Shown: positions 1 to 11,925 of the stretch, one piece after another
Position numbering within the stretch: position 1 is the first letter of the stretch
How the letters are laid out: the number at the start of each line of letters is the position of its first letter
NCBI GenBank assembly: GCA_021234155.1
Contig: JAJEKV010000104.1
Span: forward strand, 1,991,900-2,055,899
DNA from: Isoetes taiwanensis
Taxonomy: Eukaryota > Streptophyta > Lycopodiopsida > Isoetales > Isoetaceae
DNA: 64,000 nucleotides
Direction of reading: 5' to 3'
The notes under the pieces: model-generated
What the model saw: the letters and a program-made list of their open reading frames with translations, nothing else
The model's database searches: none
What the model was told of the DNA's origin: nothing
Translations under genes and position numbers: made by a program

Positions 1-2400
1 GTTTCAGTTGCTGGATTTACCCTCATCAACCAAATTTGCACTTTCCTCTATTCGGTCTATTTTGCCCTATTCTCCTAGTGGTTCTCGTTTACTCCAATCC
101 TTTTGAGGTAGGGTCCTTTTTCTCTTACTCTATGCATTCTTTCCCATCATGCTCCTACGAGTGGTTTTTTATTTCTTTACACAAGTGGAAGAGAGTTTGT
201 TTGGATTTGTCCTGCATGATCTTCACATGACATTCCCCTTTTCAGCCTGTATTTTGAATTTTCAAACATTGTTGCATTGTTTTACATTTGTACATGTTGT
301 AGTGGTTTCTGTTTTCGATTGTCTTGCATTTTTACATGGTTTTGTTCTTGTTTCAGAGTGCACTCTATTTTTTCATGGATTCCTCTTAGCATTAACCCCA
401 TCCTCGCTAACTCTATTGCATAGTCTACCTACTTTCTCAATCGCCTCCTCTCCTCCTTGCCTTTTTGGCAGTCTTTCTGTTCCTTCCCGCAAGTGCTACG
501 TTGGAATCAATTTGGCTATCGTTTGCACTGGCTCAATAATAGCCTTGCCAAATCCTTCTTTCGCTAGCACTGGCTCAATAATAGCCTTGCCAAATCCTTC
601 TTTCGCTAGCAATCATTCGTCCTCTATGCTCACTTCATTTTCGCTCGTTCTGCCATCTCGAACCTCCTTCTTACGGGTGCTGCCTCCATTGTGTCTTCTC
701 ACCCCTTCTTTTGTTTCCCTTTGGGGGTGTTCCTAAAGGTCATCCAGTTGTTCGTCGAGTTGTTCTCTTAACTCTACTTCTTCCGGCAGTGTCATATAGC
801 ACCCTTTAAGACCTTTGGATTCATTGTTCCACTCTCCATCTTTCTCTCATCATAATGGGTTCTTTGGTCCAGTCCTCTAGATTGTTCTTGAGTCTCTAGG
901 TCCCTATCGTTTTGTTCTAGGTTACGTTGATTTGTTATGCATGTGGGTTTACATTCGTGAATTTTAGTCATTGATATTGTTGTTATTGCTCTGCATGTTC
1001 TTTTACTCCATATATTCTCATATGTTCTCGTGGTTCTCATGGATGCCCTTATAAGGGCCTATGCTTGCTCTTTGTCATAAATTCTTAGTGTCTCATTAGT
1101 GCCTTTGGCCATTTGCATTTTGTGTCGGCTACTTTGCCTCGTTTTCCTCTGTTCCTCTATTCTCGATCCCTTTTTCCATCCATTTCATTTTGATCTCCTG
1201 TTTGTCCTTTTTCACCCTACGTTTGTTCCTTTCCTCTTTTTGTCCATTTTATCCCGTGAGACACATCTTTGCTCTGTGCCTTGACTCCCTCCTTTGGCTG
1301 CATCTTGACTCGTCGTAGTTCTTTATGCCTTGTTAGTCCAGTCATCATCCCTTTTCTATGTTGACCCCTAAGAACCGGAAAGAGTTGTTTGGCGTACGTC
1401 CATTCCCTTTTTTGGCCTGCATTTTAAATTTCAAAACGCAATTGCATCATCGCACATTCGTGCATATTGTAGTGGTTCATGTGGTCAGTTGTCTTGCACT
1501 CTTATATGGTCTTTCTTCTTGTTTCAAATTGCACTCAGTTTTCTTCATCCATTCCTCATCTTGGCAGTGACCCCATCCTTGCTGACTCTGTGGCATTGTC
1601 TACTGGTGTTCTAAATTGCCTCCTCTCCGCCTTGCTTTTTTTGGTAGTCTTCTTGTTCCTCCCAGCAAGTGCTAACTTGGATTCATTTTTTGCTATCATT
1701 TGCCCTGGCTCGGTAGTCCCCCTGTCAACCCCTTCTTTTGTTAGTAACCATTCGTCCTTATCTGTTCACATTGTTTTTGTTCTCACCATCTCTCGCCCCC
1801 TACTTCCACATGCCACCTGTAACAGACCCATGGGAGACTGCTCGAGTGGATCTTGGTGTCGCGTCCTGAGACACCGGCATAAATGGGTAGAAGCGACTAC
1901 TCATAAACATCTAGATGGTTTTTTCCAGTTGGTTAAGGGCATGTCGGTTAGGAACGTTATATTGATTAGGAACGTTACACCGCCTGCATCATGTCTTCTC
2001 ACCCTTTCTTCTGTTCCCCTTTGGGGGTGGTCTCAAACGATCATCAAGTTGTTTATCAAGTTGTTCTCTTGAGTCCGTTAGTCCCTTTGTGTCATCTTCC
2101 GACTATGTCATATGGTGCCCTTTAGGTTCCTTGGATTCATTGTTCCAGGCTCTAGAATGCTGTCACCTTAATGGATCCTTTTGTTCTTGAGTCTTGGGAT
2201 TCCTATCGTCTTGTTCCTGTAGGTTATGTTGTTTCTACTCTTGAAAGTTCGCTTCGACCGGTTATGCATGTAGGGTATATATTTAGGTTTTAGTCCTTGT
2301 TTAGGTGTTTTATCGTTATAGTATTCGCTATCGTTTGCTGGTACGTTGATCCTTCGGTTTTGATTTTAGGCTCTTTGTTAGCTTGTTGACTATGTCCAAT
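1..2400. repeat. T-rich degenerate tandem duplication, no gene
   Basis: The top strand is strongly T-rich. Stretches near 250-330, 400-480, 700-790 and 830-1000 recur in the same order near 1420-1490, 1570-1650, 1980-2110 and 2120-2290. This indicates an old imperfect tandem duplication with a unit of about 1.2-1.3 kb. The second copy carries roughly 160 bp (about 1817-1985) that the first lacks. The open frames here are low-complexity F/L/S/C-rich translations with no recognisable domain, so I do not call genes. Confidence 0.6.
526..609. repeat. 42-bp perfect tandem repeat, two units
   Basis: Units 526-567 and 568-609 are identical by eye and begin cactggctcaataatagcc. The length is a multiple of three, so it duplicates 14 codons in any open frame crossing it. 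It lies inside the first copy of the larger degenerate tandem repeat and is absent from the second, so it arose later. Confidence 0.9.
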
Positions 2401-2681
2401 CTTCATGTCTTCTATTTATGCATTCCACGGTGTATGGCTTCCGTCTTTCTTGTTAATTATGGGGTTTTCATTGTCTTCATGAAAGTTCGCTTGAATCCGC
2501 TACACATGAATGATATAGGTTATGTAATTTTCGTTCTTGCTTTCATAGCATCGTATCGTTAGGTATTCTTTGTAGTTTGTTGATGTGTTGATTTTAAAGT
2601 TTTGATTTCTTTTCTTTATGCATTCCAGTTGTCCCAGAGTTTCTTGGGCTTGCATCAAAATTTCAAAATGTGGTTGCATCT

Positions 2682-2997
2682 TGTGCTCTTGTATTAGTCC
2701 AGCTTTATAGCTTGTTGGCCCGTAGATGGTTCCTAACACAGTTGACAGTCACATGTGGTTTGGTCTTATAGTTTGGAGCTCACTGATGTGCATGGGGCTG
2801 CTTTTTATACGCCTTTGGATCGAACCTATATTTTTCAATCTTGGCGTAGCCCCGTGGCTTCCCAGGATCCTCATGGATCGTCTTTTCAATTTTTGATATT
2901 GTGCTCTTGTATTTCTAGTCCAACTTTATAGCTTGCTGACTCTTGGCCCGTAGATGGCTCCTAACACTGTTGGCAGTCACATGCGGTTGGTTTTATA
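2682..2997. repeat. Direct repeat of about 90 bp, two copies
   Basis: Segments 2682-2770 and 2900-2997 share the same order of words (tgtgctcttgtatt, agtcca, ttatagctt, ggcccgtagatgg, cctaacac, gttg, cagtcacatg). The intervening 130 bp is unique. This resembles a fragment of a longer element. No coding function is visible. Confidence 0.6.
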
Positions 2998-2999
2998 TG

Positions 3000-4360
3000 A
3001 GCGGCCAGAAGGGGCACATGGAGTAGTACCTTAGCGGGACGGATTTGAGTCCATGCTTGAATGGGTGGCACGACCTGGCTATTGCAGTTGTTGTAGTTAG
3101 GAATATTTTGGATGTTCTATGTGGGGGCTTGAACTTAGAACAAAGAGCGTTGAGCAACCACATATACATAGATCCTCCCTATGCAAGCAACACCGACCAA
3201 AACACAAACAACCTCTCAATGACCTCAAGAGAGAAAACGGCGGGAGGGAAGGGAGCTGACACCAAGAATCAAAGATCCAGCTCAGAGAGAACGCCGATGA
3301 GAACTGAGAGAGAGAACACAGTATATATAGGCAAGAAAAGTTCCAAATGAGGCCTGAGCCAAAAAAAGGCGTCCCTTTCCCAAGAATGATGGTTCTATTC
3401 ATGCCGAGTAAAACCACTGTATTCTTGGAAATGGTCCTATGCACAAAGCATCAATGTCCAACAGAAGAGGAACAATCTCGAACTCAACAAAGACCGAAGA
3501 TATGAGGGGCCATAAGGTATAGAGGAGATAATCAGGACTATCTTAAGAACCGAGATAAAAGGATAAAGAATAAAGCAGGAGTAGTGGAGCCAAGGAGCAA
3601 CATGGCAACAAGGAGGTATAGTAAAGATGTAACACGTGTTCGAAATATGTCCATTCTATCGTTTGTGTGGATGCTAAAAATCCAAATCTTCTAGCAGTAT
3701 TTTGAGCGCATTACATATAACCATATGGCTAGTCTCATTGGCTTTGACATGAAAATACTTAATATTCACATGATGATCAAACGAAGTAAATCTAGGGGTT
3801 TGAAATTTAAGCATCTTTTCAGAAAAATCGACATATATTAGCAGCTCTATCCTCTCCATTTCATCCATTCATCACTGAATTGCCCATAATCATCATCAAA
3901 TTCATAAATACAGCACAGGAAAGCTAGCAACATACAATAGTCATGTGTTTCCATTCAAAGAAGAATCATCCCTCAGCACATGCCAAAAAAGTCAGAGACT
4001 TAGTTATCTGCTGAGTACATAAAATATTACACTTTTATTATTTTTCAAAATTTGACTATAACCAATGGTAAACAAAAAAGGAAAGAGGCTTAAGATCACA
4101 AAGCCATGGCCTTGAGTAAACATCAACTGATTCTAAGACCCCATTAATCGACCAAGATTGCTTCATAAAGCAATTTGCTACAAAAGATGCTATAAAGCAT
4201 GATGAATATTGTAGCTTTTATGGAAAAATATATTGCATGATGTGCTAAGGATAAAGATCAAGTTATATACAAACACAGTCATGGGGTCTGGCTTTGACTA
4301 TCCTAATGACCTTGAGACCATTAAGAGGTTGAAATAGCTAATGTTATGTGTTAACTTATA
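3000..4360. other. Intergenic, nothing recognised
   Basis: No recognisable coding region, RNA gene or repeat array. Short open frames on both strands around 3045-3450 overlap each other and match no family I know. From about 3900 the sequence is AT-rich intergenic DNA. Confidence 0.5.
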
Positions 4361-4708
4361 ATCTTATTTCGTAATTATAGACATCTTTGATAATTGAAGG
4401 TCACCAGTTTGCTGCTCTAAGCCCTTGAGTACCGGTCTTTCTGATCTCAATGATTCTACCACTGTGTCAAATTATTGGTTCTATTAGATTGTATAAGCTT
4501 AAGGTTACGAAAATTTAATATGTTATCACATAAGTATCTATGTTTCTAAGTGAACGATGAAAATCAATTTATCCAGATTATATCAAACAATATGGATAGA
4601 TTATTTCTAATGTCCACAGAGACACACTAGTCTAGGGGACCATGAAAGACACACTTGGGACCCTGATACAAACTATATATTCTATGCATGGAGGTATGCA
4701 TAGAATAT

Positions 4709-5278
4709 TCAAAGCAATGAATAAGAAGGAAAGAAGAGGGAAGCATTAATAAAAATAATAGAATCAGGGAGGTTAAGTTCGACATGGGTGAAGTTGGCAT
4801 AACCAAAGGCGAATCGGTAGTCACCAGTACCACCGACAATGGAATGTTCCATTTCCCCAGAAATGGGAAGACCAGTAGTAGAGTTGATAACTTCATTGCG
4901 AACAGCCTTATCGGTGCCCTGGAAAGCAATGGTGCCCGTTTCGAGGACCGCGCTCCACACATAATAAGCATGATCGGCTTCTAGCGAAGCAACAGAAGCG
5001 GTGCCTTCTGCCCGTCCAACCTGCTTCGATGTGTTAGACTTCCCTTCCGTCAGTACATCGTTGATCACAAAAACAGTACCGAACTTTGTCTCGTTAGTCT
5101 CCCCATTTGGCCCTGCTACTCTCACCGCCGTTGCATTTGGAGTAGTTACCTTGGCTTGCATGTAGAACACCATGTTCATCCTTCTTTTGCCTGCTTTTTC
5201 TTTCGTCAGTAGTGCCTCGATCAATGGGTTTTGCACCCAAACTAACAATATTAGCAAAATTATGCTATTGCGCTTCAT
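4709..5278 (-). CDS. Dirigent protein, copy A
   Basis: Dirigent proteins are secreted beta-barrel proteins that direct stereoselective coupling of phenoxy radicals in lignan and related phenolic metabolism in the cell wall. The single-exon frame shows a hydrophobic signal peptide (MKRNSIILLILLVWVQ) and then the family blocks: MVFYMQ, FVINDVLTEG, GRAEG, GTDKA and SIVGGTGDYRFAFGYANFTH near the C terminus. There are six N-glycosylation sequons (NAT, NET, NTS, NST, NFT, NAS), as expected for a secreted protein. The frame opens at 5317, but a TATAAATA box at 5336-5343 would place transcription start near 5310, making that ATG unusable. I chose the ATG at 5278, which starts the signal peptide directly and gives 189 residues, normal for the family; 5296 is the alternative. 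Dirigent identity is near certain; the substrate is unknown. Confidence 0.93.
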   Translation of the reverse strand: MKRNSIILLILLVWVQNPLIEALLTKEKAGKRRMNMVFYMQAKVTTPNATAVRVAGPNGETNETKFGTVFVINDVLTEGKSNTSKQVGRAEGTASVASLEADHAYYVWSAVLETGTIAFQGTDKAVRNEVINSTTGLPISGEMEHSIVGGTGDYRFAFGYANFTHVELNLPDSIIFINASLFFPSYSLL

Positions 5279-5335
5279 ACTTTTGGCTTCAGTCATCTTA
5301 TTTCGTTCTTGAAGCATATGTTTAGGAGCTTCCTT

Positions 5336-5343
5336 TATTTATA
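5336..5343 (-). promoter_or_regulatory. TATA box of dirigent copy A
   Basis: The minus strand reads TATAAATA within TTTTATAAATAAA. It lies about 30 bp before the expected transcription start and about 58 bp before the preferred ATG. The corresponding stretch is deleted in the paralogous copy at 17.9 kb. Confidence 0.6.
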
Positions 5344-5789
5344 AAAACACTCCCTTTACACTCTAGGTATTTGTCTCTTGCAATTACTTAGTGTGGTGTT
5401 TCATATGAAAGTTCTTCTTGGCAGCATTTCACACACAAGTTGTTCAACACTTTCTTAATACACAAGTTGCTATTCATCTTAATACGACCCTTGGCTCTTG
5501 TGTAACCATAACACGCATAATGAAAAAATGGCTTTGTCTAACAAATACCTACACAAATGACTGTGTCCAGTTAGTTACATGTATAAATAGAATATATTTT
5601 TTAATGTCCATGAAGACGCTATCTAGAACCTCAAGTATGTATAATGTCAAGTCATGCACAGATGGGGCTCTGAAAAGTTGTGGAAGTGTGGAATGAAACA
5701 CTAAAGTCAAATAACAAGCCTTGACCATCTCAAAAGCAAGACAGCTTAGCAGAGAATAGAATGATTTTTATTGTCATCCACGGAGGCTA

Positions 5790-6065
5790 AATTTCTATAC
5801 GACTAAAACATGATGTTCAAAAAGAACAAATTCGTGTGGCCCTTCTTTTTAAAGCAACTATTGATAAGGACAAAAAGGGAATGTAGCCTTGTCAAAGGAA
5901 TATATAAGAATTTTTGTCATCAAGTGGACGACTAAGTTTCTACAAGACCAAAACATGATTCTCAAAAATAACTTATTCCTGTGGCCCTTTGTTTGAAAGG
6001 AACTATTGATAAGGACATGTACGGAATGTAGGCCTTGGCAAAGGAATATGTAAGAATTTTTGTCA
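5790..6065. repeat. Tandem duplication of about 135 bp upstream of dirigent A
   Basis: Two imperfect units, about 5790-5925 and 5926-6065, each carry ctaaatttctacacgac-like, acatgat, tgtggccctt, ctattgataaggaca, ggaatgta and aatttttgtcatca in the same order. Related single copies lie upstream of dirigent B (18225-18430) and at 19385-19610. Confidence 0.75.
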
Positions 6066-6069
6066 TCAT

Positions 6070-6800
6070 TTTTTATTTTCTTGGGAAAATTTTAATAATA
6101 CTCCTGTATTTTGGTGTGGTGATTTTCAACTATAAGCACATTTTTTGACTATCATATAATTATATGACAGCAATTTATGATGCCATGTCATGTTTAGAAC
6201 ACGTCTTATTTTATTTATTTTCTCCATTCTATCAAAGAAGACATATCTCAATAATATACGGGGAAAGCATGCTAGGGCCTACATAAAAAAAAATACCAAA
6301 AAGGTACTTTTCTGTGTACTTCTGTGCAAGTACATAATTGTATTTTAAAGTACCTAGACTAAAAGCTTGACTAAAAGGAATTGTGTTATATTCAAGAAGA
6401 GTAGTTGTACATACATGTTGAGTACATTGTGATGTCAACAAGATGTTAAGAACCCAAATATATCATCATCTTTGACTACCCAGAGTATTTTCCAGGTAGT
6501 TTTCAAAACATGTAGACCCTAACATGCTCTTACCCATACGATATGTCTTAAAAAGTTTACGTTTTCCACTATGTCACAATAATACATTTATTTTCAACCA
6601 TCAAATTCAATGATATTTTTTGACTTCAAATTCAACGTAGCAATATTTTTGACACAAAAACAACACAACACTAAATTCAAAATCAATCCTCCTCCATGTT
6701 TGCACCTCCAGTACGTTTGTTTACTTCATACAAAGGTCTAGCTAATGCATCCCTTCTTGCGGTATCCTGCAGTACGCAATCAATTGTAACAACTTCTTTT
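6070..6800. other. AT-rich intergenic stretch
   Basis: The sequence ttaataatactcctgtattttgg near 6092-6115 recurs near 26430-26455, so the start of this stretch belongs to a dispersed repeat. No gene is seen. 6660-6800 leads into the transposase relic and may be its flank. Confidence 0.4.
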
Positions 6801-6805
6801 TGAAC

Positions 6806-7446
6806 TTAAGAATCTGAAGCATTTGCAGCACCATCATAAGCTATAGCTAATTCTCGTAAAGCGCTCTTGGCAGTGTTATCCTTACGTTCCTTTAACTCCT
6901 CTTGTGCTCCATCGATCCAACTTTCAGCAAAAGCATCATTGTGAATGATACATAGATTATGCAGAACTAGACACGCTGAAACAACTAGTGGAACATGCTT
7001 CAACTGCATTTCTATTTTCTTCAATAAAATGCGAAAATGTACTTTCAATATACCAAATGCCCTCTCCACAGACATCCTTGTGCTAGACTGAATGAAATTC
7101 CAATGTTTCTATATTGGGATGACTTGTGGTCCTACATTCAAATATGGGGCCAGCAATCAATTGCATCACACAATAATCAATAGTTGCCCATTTTTCCAAA
7201 TGTAAATTTAGTATATGCAGATGTTCTCTGAAATAGCACCCGATCGTGCATACTTCCTGCCCAACCAACATCGTAATCCCATATAAGGCATCTGGAATCA
7301 ACAATAATTTGAAGAAGAATGGAATGAAAGCTTTTTCTATTGTAATAATCAGGAGCATGCTCTACAGGAGAACCCATGATTGTTGTGGACCATATTAGAA
7401 TGCCAATCATACAAACAAGACCATGAAATTGGCACAGGCTTTCCAC
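6806..7446 (-). pseudogene. PIF/Harbinger-type transposase relic (DDE superfamily 4)
   Basis: Two minus-strand pieces belong to a HARBI1-like transposase. The upstream piece (about 7370-7180) reads EHAPDYYNRKSFHS-ILLQIIVDSRCLIWDYDVG-WAGSMHDRVLF, the first catalytic Asp region of DDE_Tnp_4. The downstream piece (about 7110-6806) reads NWNFIQSSTRMSVERAFG and then HVPLVVSACLVLHNLCII, the typical C-terminal block. A frameshift lies between them near 7110-7180, and the region linking the catalytic blocks is degraded (IAGPIF-like, no clear second Asp motif). I found neither ends nor target-site duplication. Non-functional relic. Confidence 0.85.
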
Positions 7447-7449
7447 TGA

Positions 7450-8640
7450 TTCTATGCACAGTTACACAAGGTAACATACTGTATCAAATGGCCATAAGCA
7501 ATAGAGCCACATGTTATGAATTAACACTAGATAATAACTCAGAATTCCTCGGCCTTTGTTAGGGCTACATTTGTAACACTTTCTGATGGTAAGAGTGGGG
7601 CAGCTAATGTATTATCAGTGGGAGAATAAGAAAAATTGCCAATGGGCAAATTTGATGCAAATACATCTATCTTAAAATGGAGGAACTGCAATATCATCCA
7701 TGTCTACAAGAGAGGGAAAAAGTGCAGCAGGTGCAGACAATATTTACGTGGTGAAAGCAATCCAACAAAAAATTAGCTACTAACCTGAATTGGGGCAAGT
7801 CCACCTTCTCATGGTCGAAATAGGTCCAGAGGAATGGATGTGGAGTTTGGAAGGCAAATATGTCTGAAGGGTCAGGACCAACACCAAGATTCGAGGAGGG
7901 CAACACTTTCAGTAGTAACCAGGTTTGTTTAGTCTACAGCAGGCGCTTAAGGCAACTGGCATTTGTGATACAATACTAACATTTGCATATGGCAGGTATT
8001 TGAAGACAGTGACGAGACCATAGACAACTAAAGCATCTGCAAATGAACCCTATATCCACTGCATTGTTTATTATGTTTGATAAATTTGTTTAACCCTAAA
8101 ACCAGATCTCTGGGTGTATAATACAACAAAGATTGGTGTTCAATTAACTGGAGCATCAGCCCAACCTCTTAAGTTCTGTTTCATTCAGATCATGCTCACC
8201 ACATATACACAGATATTATATATAACAACTGTGTTAAGACAAGACTGAAGTTTCATTACTTGCAAGTGTTAAGACGAAAACTAATGGGTCAGTAACTCAT
8301 TTTCATTCCAAAAAAGCCCAAGGGCTGTTACAAAGGATGGCACTTAGGTCCATCACAAAAACTTTTAGCCCGCAGGCCACATTCCAGATCAACATTCCAT
8401 GAGAGGGAAGGGGCACAGAGGCCACAATCACATCAATCAAAAAAAGAGGAGGAGAAAAATGATCGTCCAGTGGTGGCATTGCAGAAATGGGTGGAAGCAT
8501 TCAAGGACCCACATGGCTTTGAAAGAGGACGCTATCTTCTTCAGTAACCACAATCTGGCAGTGGATTATGTCAGTATCACAGCGGGCCCTTTGGAGACAC
8601 CTCAACATGGAGGAAGGTAGCTACAGCACGGGTCAGCTCT
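7450..8640. other. Intergenic or possible 3' part of the 8.7-9.0 kb candidate
   Basis: Short open frames only, none recognised. If the spliced candidate at 8724-8990 is real, its 3' untranslated region or further exons on the minus strand would lie here. I see no convincing exon. Confidence 0.3.
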
Positions 8641-8723
8641 GCCAGTGTAACAAGGCAGTTGCGAATTGAGAAAAAATTCGGAGTTGTTGATGTTGTGGAG
8701 CTGCTGGGGCTGGGATGATTCCT

Positions 8724-8990
8724 CTAAGGTCCGCGAGGTCGTTTCCCAGGCGAGGGAGCCCCCCTCCTTCCGGACCTGGCAGTGTCCCAGGTCGGGCCAC
8801 TTCCAGGGAAGCTTGTCCTGCGTGCTTGATCCATAATCACCGTTGTGCCTGATATGTTAATGCAAGAAAACACGTTTAGTCTAGCCCAAAAACATCCAAA
8901 TTAAGTTGAAGGAGACAACAGAAGCCGACGCTTACCTGTGGCGCTTCGAGAGAGCTGATCAAGAATACTTCGGCTGTCGATGGAAGACAT
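8724..8990 (-). CDS. Candidate two-exon gene of unknown function
   Basis: Exon 1 (8936-8990) encodes MSSIDSRSILDQLSRSAT and ends at a good GTAAG donor. An 87-bp intron ends ATATCAG, and exon 2 (from 8848) continues in frame as GTTVIMDQARRTSFPGSGPT to a TAG at 8724-8726, giving 59 residues. The upstream end looks like a start-codon exon with a polar, Ser-rich N terminus. I recognise no family. The frame after the TAG stays readable for a further 100 bp, so this could also be a longer gene with a nonsense mutation, or chance. No TATA box is evident. Confidence 0.3.
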
Positions 8991-8999
8991 TGAACTCTA

Positions 9000-11143
9000 A
9001 ATTTAAAGGACGAAGGGAATGATGGGTCTGGCGCGGCCTGGACAAACTAGATTTCCAAAAATCTTTGCCTTAAAGGCCAAATTCTTCCACTACAACCGGA
9101 GCAGAGATGGTCGGAGCCGTTTAGGGGCGAATCGATTGAAGAATTAGGAAGGGTTTTAGGAGGTAGGCTGGAAATTTGGCGAAGGTGGGCCAATTTGGGG
9201 ACAGTATCCGTTACCCTAGGGCACGATAGCTGGCAACCATGAGGACGTAGGGGGCCTTGGGTATGGCAAAAACGGTGTAAGCGTGAGGGCTACATTGAAG
9301 CACCGGTCCCCGATCGTGGGAGACTGGCAGACTTACATAGTGTTAAGTGGCGTGTCAAGTGGCACACTCGGCGTCTTTGCGAGTCCATAAAGCTGGCGAT
9401 GGCAGACTCGGGATATACGCGAATGGGGCTATTAAAATAACGACGGGGGAGCCTAGACCCCCTACTCACGATGCTATAACTTCTTAACCTTAGAGATTCT
9501 GAAGAAATTTTGTTCTGCAATGCTGTAGTCCTGTTCATTAGGTATCCAACACACCTGACGGACGTCTAAGCGCGCAAATGTACCTCGACTTACAAGAGTT
9601 TGCCTCATAAGTGCGTGAAACATGGCGACACTACCCTATAAGGAATGTGGTTTGTGAAAGAGAGTGGTTGGCCATATGATTTCTCATGCCAAATCTACTT
9701 CATATTCTACCTTATTTATACTACAATTGCATCCTTTCTCATCTTATTCAACAATAAGATCCTCATTTTATATAGTTGGTAATAGAATCAATGTAATAGG
9801 AATTCACTTGTTAAATGTCAAATGTTTGCCAAATTTTATTTATATACGTCCCAAGTATGAATGGAAAATATTTGGTATATGCTAGATGCTAACATACAGA
9901 TGACAAAAGATATTTAGTATGCGCTGCATGTTAACATACAGATGATGGCGCTTTGAATTTTCTAAATGTTCATTTGAGAAAGTACTAAGAGTTGGATAGC
10001 TTAATGGTCACTATGTTGACTATTTCCTGAATGTTCATTTAAGAAAGTACTAAGAGCTAGATTCCTTAGTGGTCACTATGTTGTGTTTGCTGTCCTTACA
10101 ATTGAAGCTCGTTTTTATTAATGGGTCCCTATTTTATTATGTTTATTATTCTAAAGCTTATTTAGGTGTGGCATCGAATTTCTGTAGCACAGATCTACTT
10201 TTGGAAAGCTTTCCCTCAGAGGAGAGGTTATATATCAATGAATTTGATCTGTATATAACACAACATGGATTTAAAAACAAGGTTGGATGATTGATGATGC
10301 TGATCAGTGGTCGATTTTGGATGCTAAGTTGGATTTTGGTGCCTAAACGGCTGCATGTGGAAAAAATGTAAGTTTTTTTGCCTTCTGCTTAATCTACATG
10401 GCCAAATCTGTGATGGCCTAAGTTATATGGCTAGAAATCCATTGCCTTGCTCTAGCTATGCCTGGCTCTGTTCTGGGTGCCTAATTACTGTGGAAGCTAT
10501 GGTGTATCTGCAAATCCAAATGCATGCCCCAGATGTCCCTTGCAATAAAGGGTAACATGAATCGATGTTGAGCTGCTTGCATGTTCCCAAAATGTTTTGA
10601 ACAATGGCTATCTAACCTAAGTCCTCTGTTGTATGCAGCTCCCTTGTTTGCAACTTCTCTGCTCGCCAAGTCACTGAAGCATCTACGAAATAACTAGAAT
10701 CCTCAGCCAAAATAGAGGTAGCTATGAACAGAATATGGGTGCCCTAAATGCAGGTCTTCCCATGTCTTACAACAGCAAATGCTGGCCAAAAAATCCTGGA
10801 AAATCGTGGCTGGCCAAGATTGATGCTGAGGAAATTGCAGATGGGTACATCCGATATTCCCGAGCCGACGCTGCTTTAGCAGTAGGGCAAAGCCCCGTTG
10901 GGCACCTGCCAGCGGGTGTAGCTTGAAAATCGACGGATAGTTGATGTGTGGAAAACATGTCCTGAGTCATTGTAGGTTGGAGGGGTGACTTATGTCTAGA
11001 CATGGAAGATGGCTAGGCGCACATGCCTAGGCTTGTGGGATGGGAAGCTATACCTAAAGAAACGCAGTTGCCCAGGTGTTTTTTTTTTCCATCTGATATT
11101 GGAAAATCGATGCTAGAAAAAGAAGAAATTGATGTTGGGTAAA
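9000..11143. other. Intergenic, nothing recognised
   Basis: 9290-9660 is richer in GC than its surroundings and reads like a relic of something transcribed, but none of its frames matches a family I know. 9900-10080 contains a short direct repeat (words ttcatttgagaaagtactaagag and gatagcttaatggtcactatgtt repeat with small changes about 90 bp apart). 10300-11140 has no recognisable gene. Confidence 0.4.
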
Positions 11144-11301
11144 ATATGTAGCATAATAACAGGGGTTTTTTTTTGTGTTTTTGTACGCTTTTCACAAAGG
11201 TTTTCCTAAGATTTTATGGCGTATTCGAATGGATGTACTAATGCGTACATCTAGAGTGCACCATTTTTTAGTCGTTGATTTAGGTTTTTTTTTTCAATGG
11301 T
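11144..11301 (-). repeat. Dispersed repeat family X, copy 1 (inverted, short)
   Basis: The reverse complement runs accattgaaaaa, gcactctagatgtac, attagtac, aaatcttaggaaaacc, aaaaacacaaa and cccctgttattatgctacat. The same order of words occurs on the plus strand at 15973-16197 and 58961-59187. All copies stop at the same point after tgctacatat, which marks one true boundary. No coding capacity. Confidence 0.85.
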
Positions 11302-11523
11302 CCAAAATCAAGAGCTCACAACAAAAGCCCTCTTTTTATTTTAGGGGCTGAACATGCAGATTTGAAGTGCAAGGGAAAAGCTGGCGGCTGCATCCCAATC
11401 ATGCAAATCAATTGGTCAATCTTTCTGCTTGAATCTTTTGCAGATCTAATGTGAGATTTTTTTCGTTTTGCTTCAATTCAATCTGTCCACGATCTGCGCA
11501 TTTTAGGTCAAAATTTGCATACA

Positions 11524-11925
11524 ATGGTAGCTGCAGCCGTTCATCCGATCTGTGGAGCAGTTCTGGCATCATGGAGAGGTCTAAATCCAGATTAAAATGG
11601 TGGAAATTCTTCTAAATCTTTGTCCTTCGGCAAGGCAAGCGTTCCAAAAGCTTTATCAGCTACTTACGGTCTCAAATATGCTTGGAGTTCTTCTTGGGCA
11701 GAACCCATCTTCGGCAATGCTGATCTTCTTAGACGCAGGAAGCATCAGAGCTCAGAACCCTAGCCATGGCAACGAGTTAATCTCAAAACCCTAGCCCTTT
11801 CTTTTGCAGTAGGTATTTCTCTTTGGTTTATTCCTCCACCTGCGGGTGTGACAGAAAATGCATGGCAGCTGCTTGCCATATTCTTGGCCACCATAGTGGG
11901 TATTATCACACGGCAGTTGCTCGGG
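11524..11925 (+). pseudogene. Fragment of a plastid 2-oxoglutarate/malate (DiT-type) translocator
   Basis: One plus-strand frame starting at ATG 11524 reads as a Ser/Ala-rich chloroplast-transit-like leader (MVAAAVHPICGAVLASW, then SSKSLSFGKASVPKALSATY). It is followed by the first membrane region of plastid dicarboxylate translocators (VGISLWFIPPPAGVTENAWQ, then LLAIFLATIVGIITR). Homology stops near 11925, where the family would continue with further transmembrane segments. Two in-frame stops, TAA at 11593-11595 and TAG at 11761-11763, show that it is dead. The fragment corresponds to a 5' exon only. The identification rests on memory of the family's conserved start of the membrane domain. 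Confidence 0.75.

Larger units (their letters stand above)
4365..6070. repeat. Segmental duplication copy A (dirigent gene plus flanks)
   Basis: From about 4370 (atctttgataattgaag) through the dirigent gene and its upstream region to about 6065 (gaatttttgtcatcat), this block matches 17020-18440 almost collinearly. The duplication therefore includes 3' flank, coding region and upstream region. The upstream part (about 5515-6065) is present a third time at 19280-19610. Outside these borders similarity falls away. Confidence 0.85.

Noticed and set aside
149-736. 195-residue frame at the left end
   Set aside because: F/L/S/C-rich translation of a T-rich degenerate tandem repeat; the equivalent frame in the second repeat unit is not conserved.
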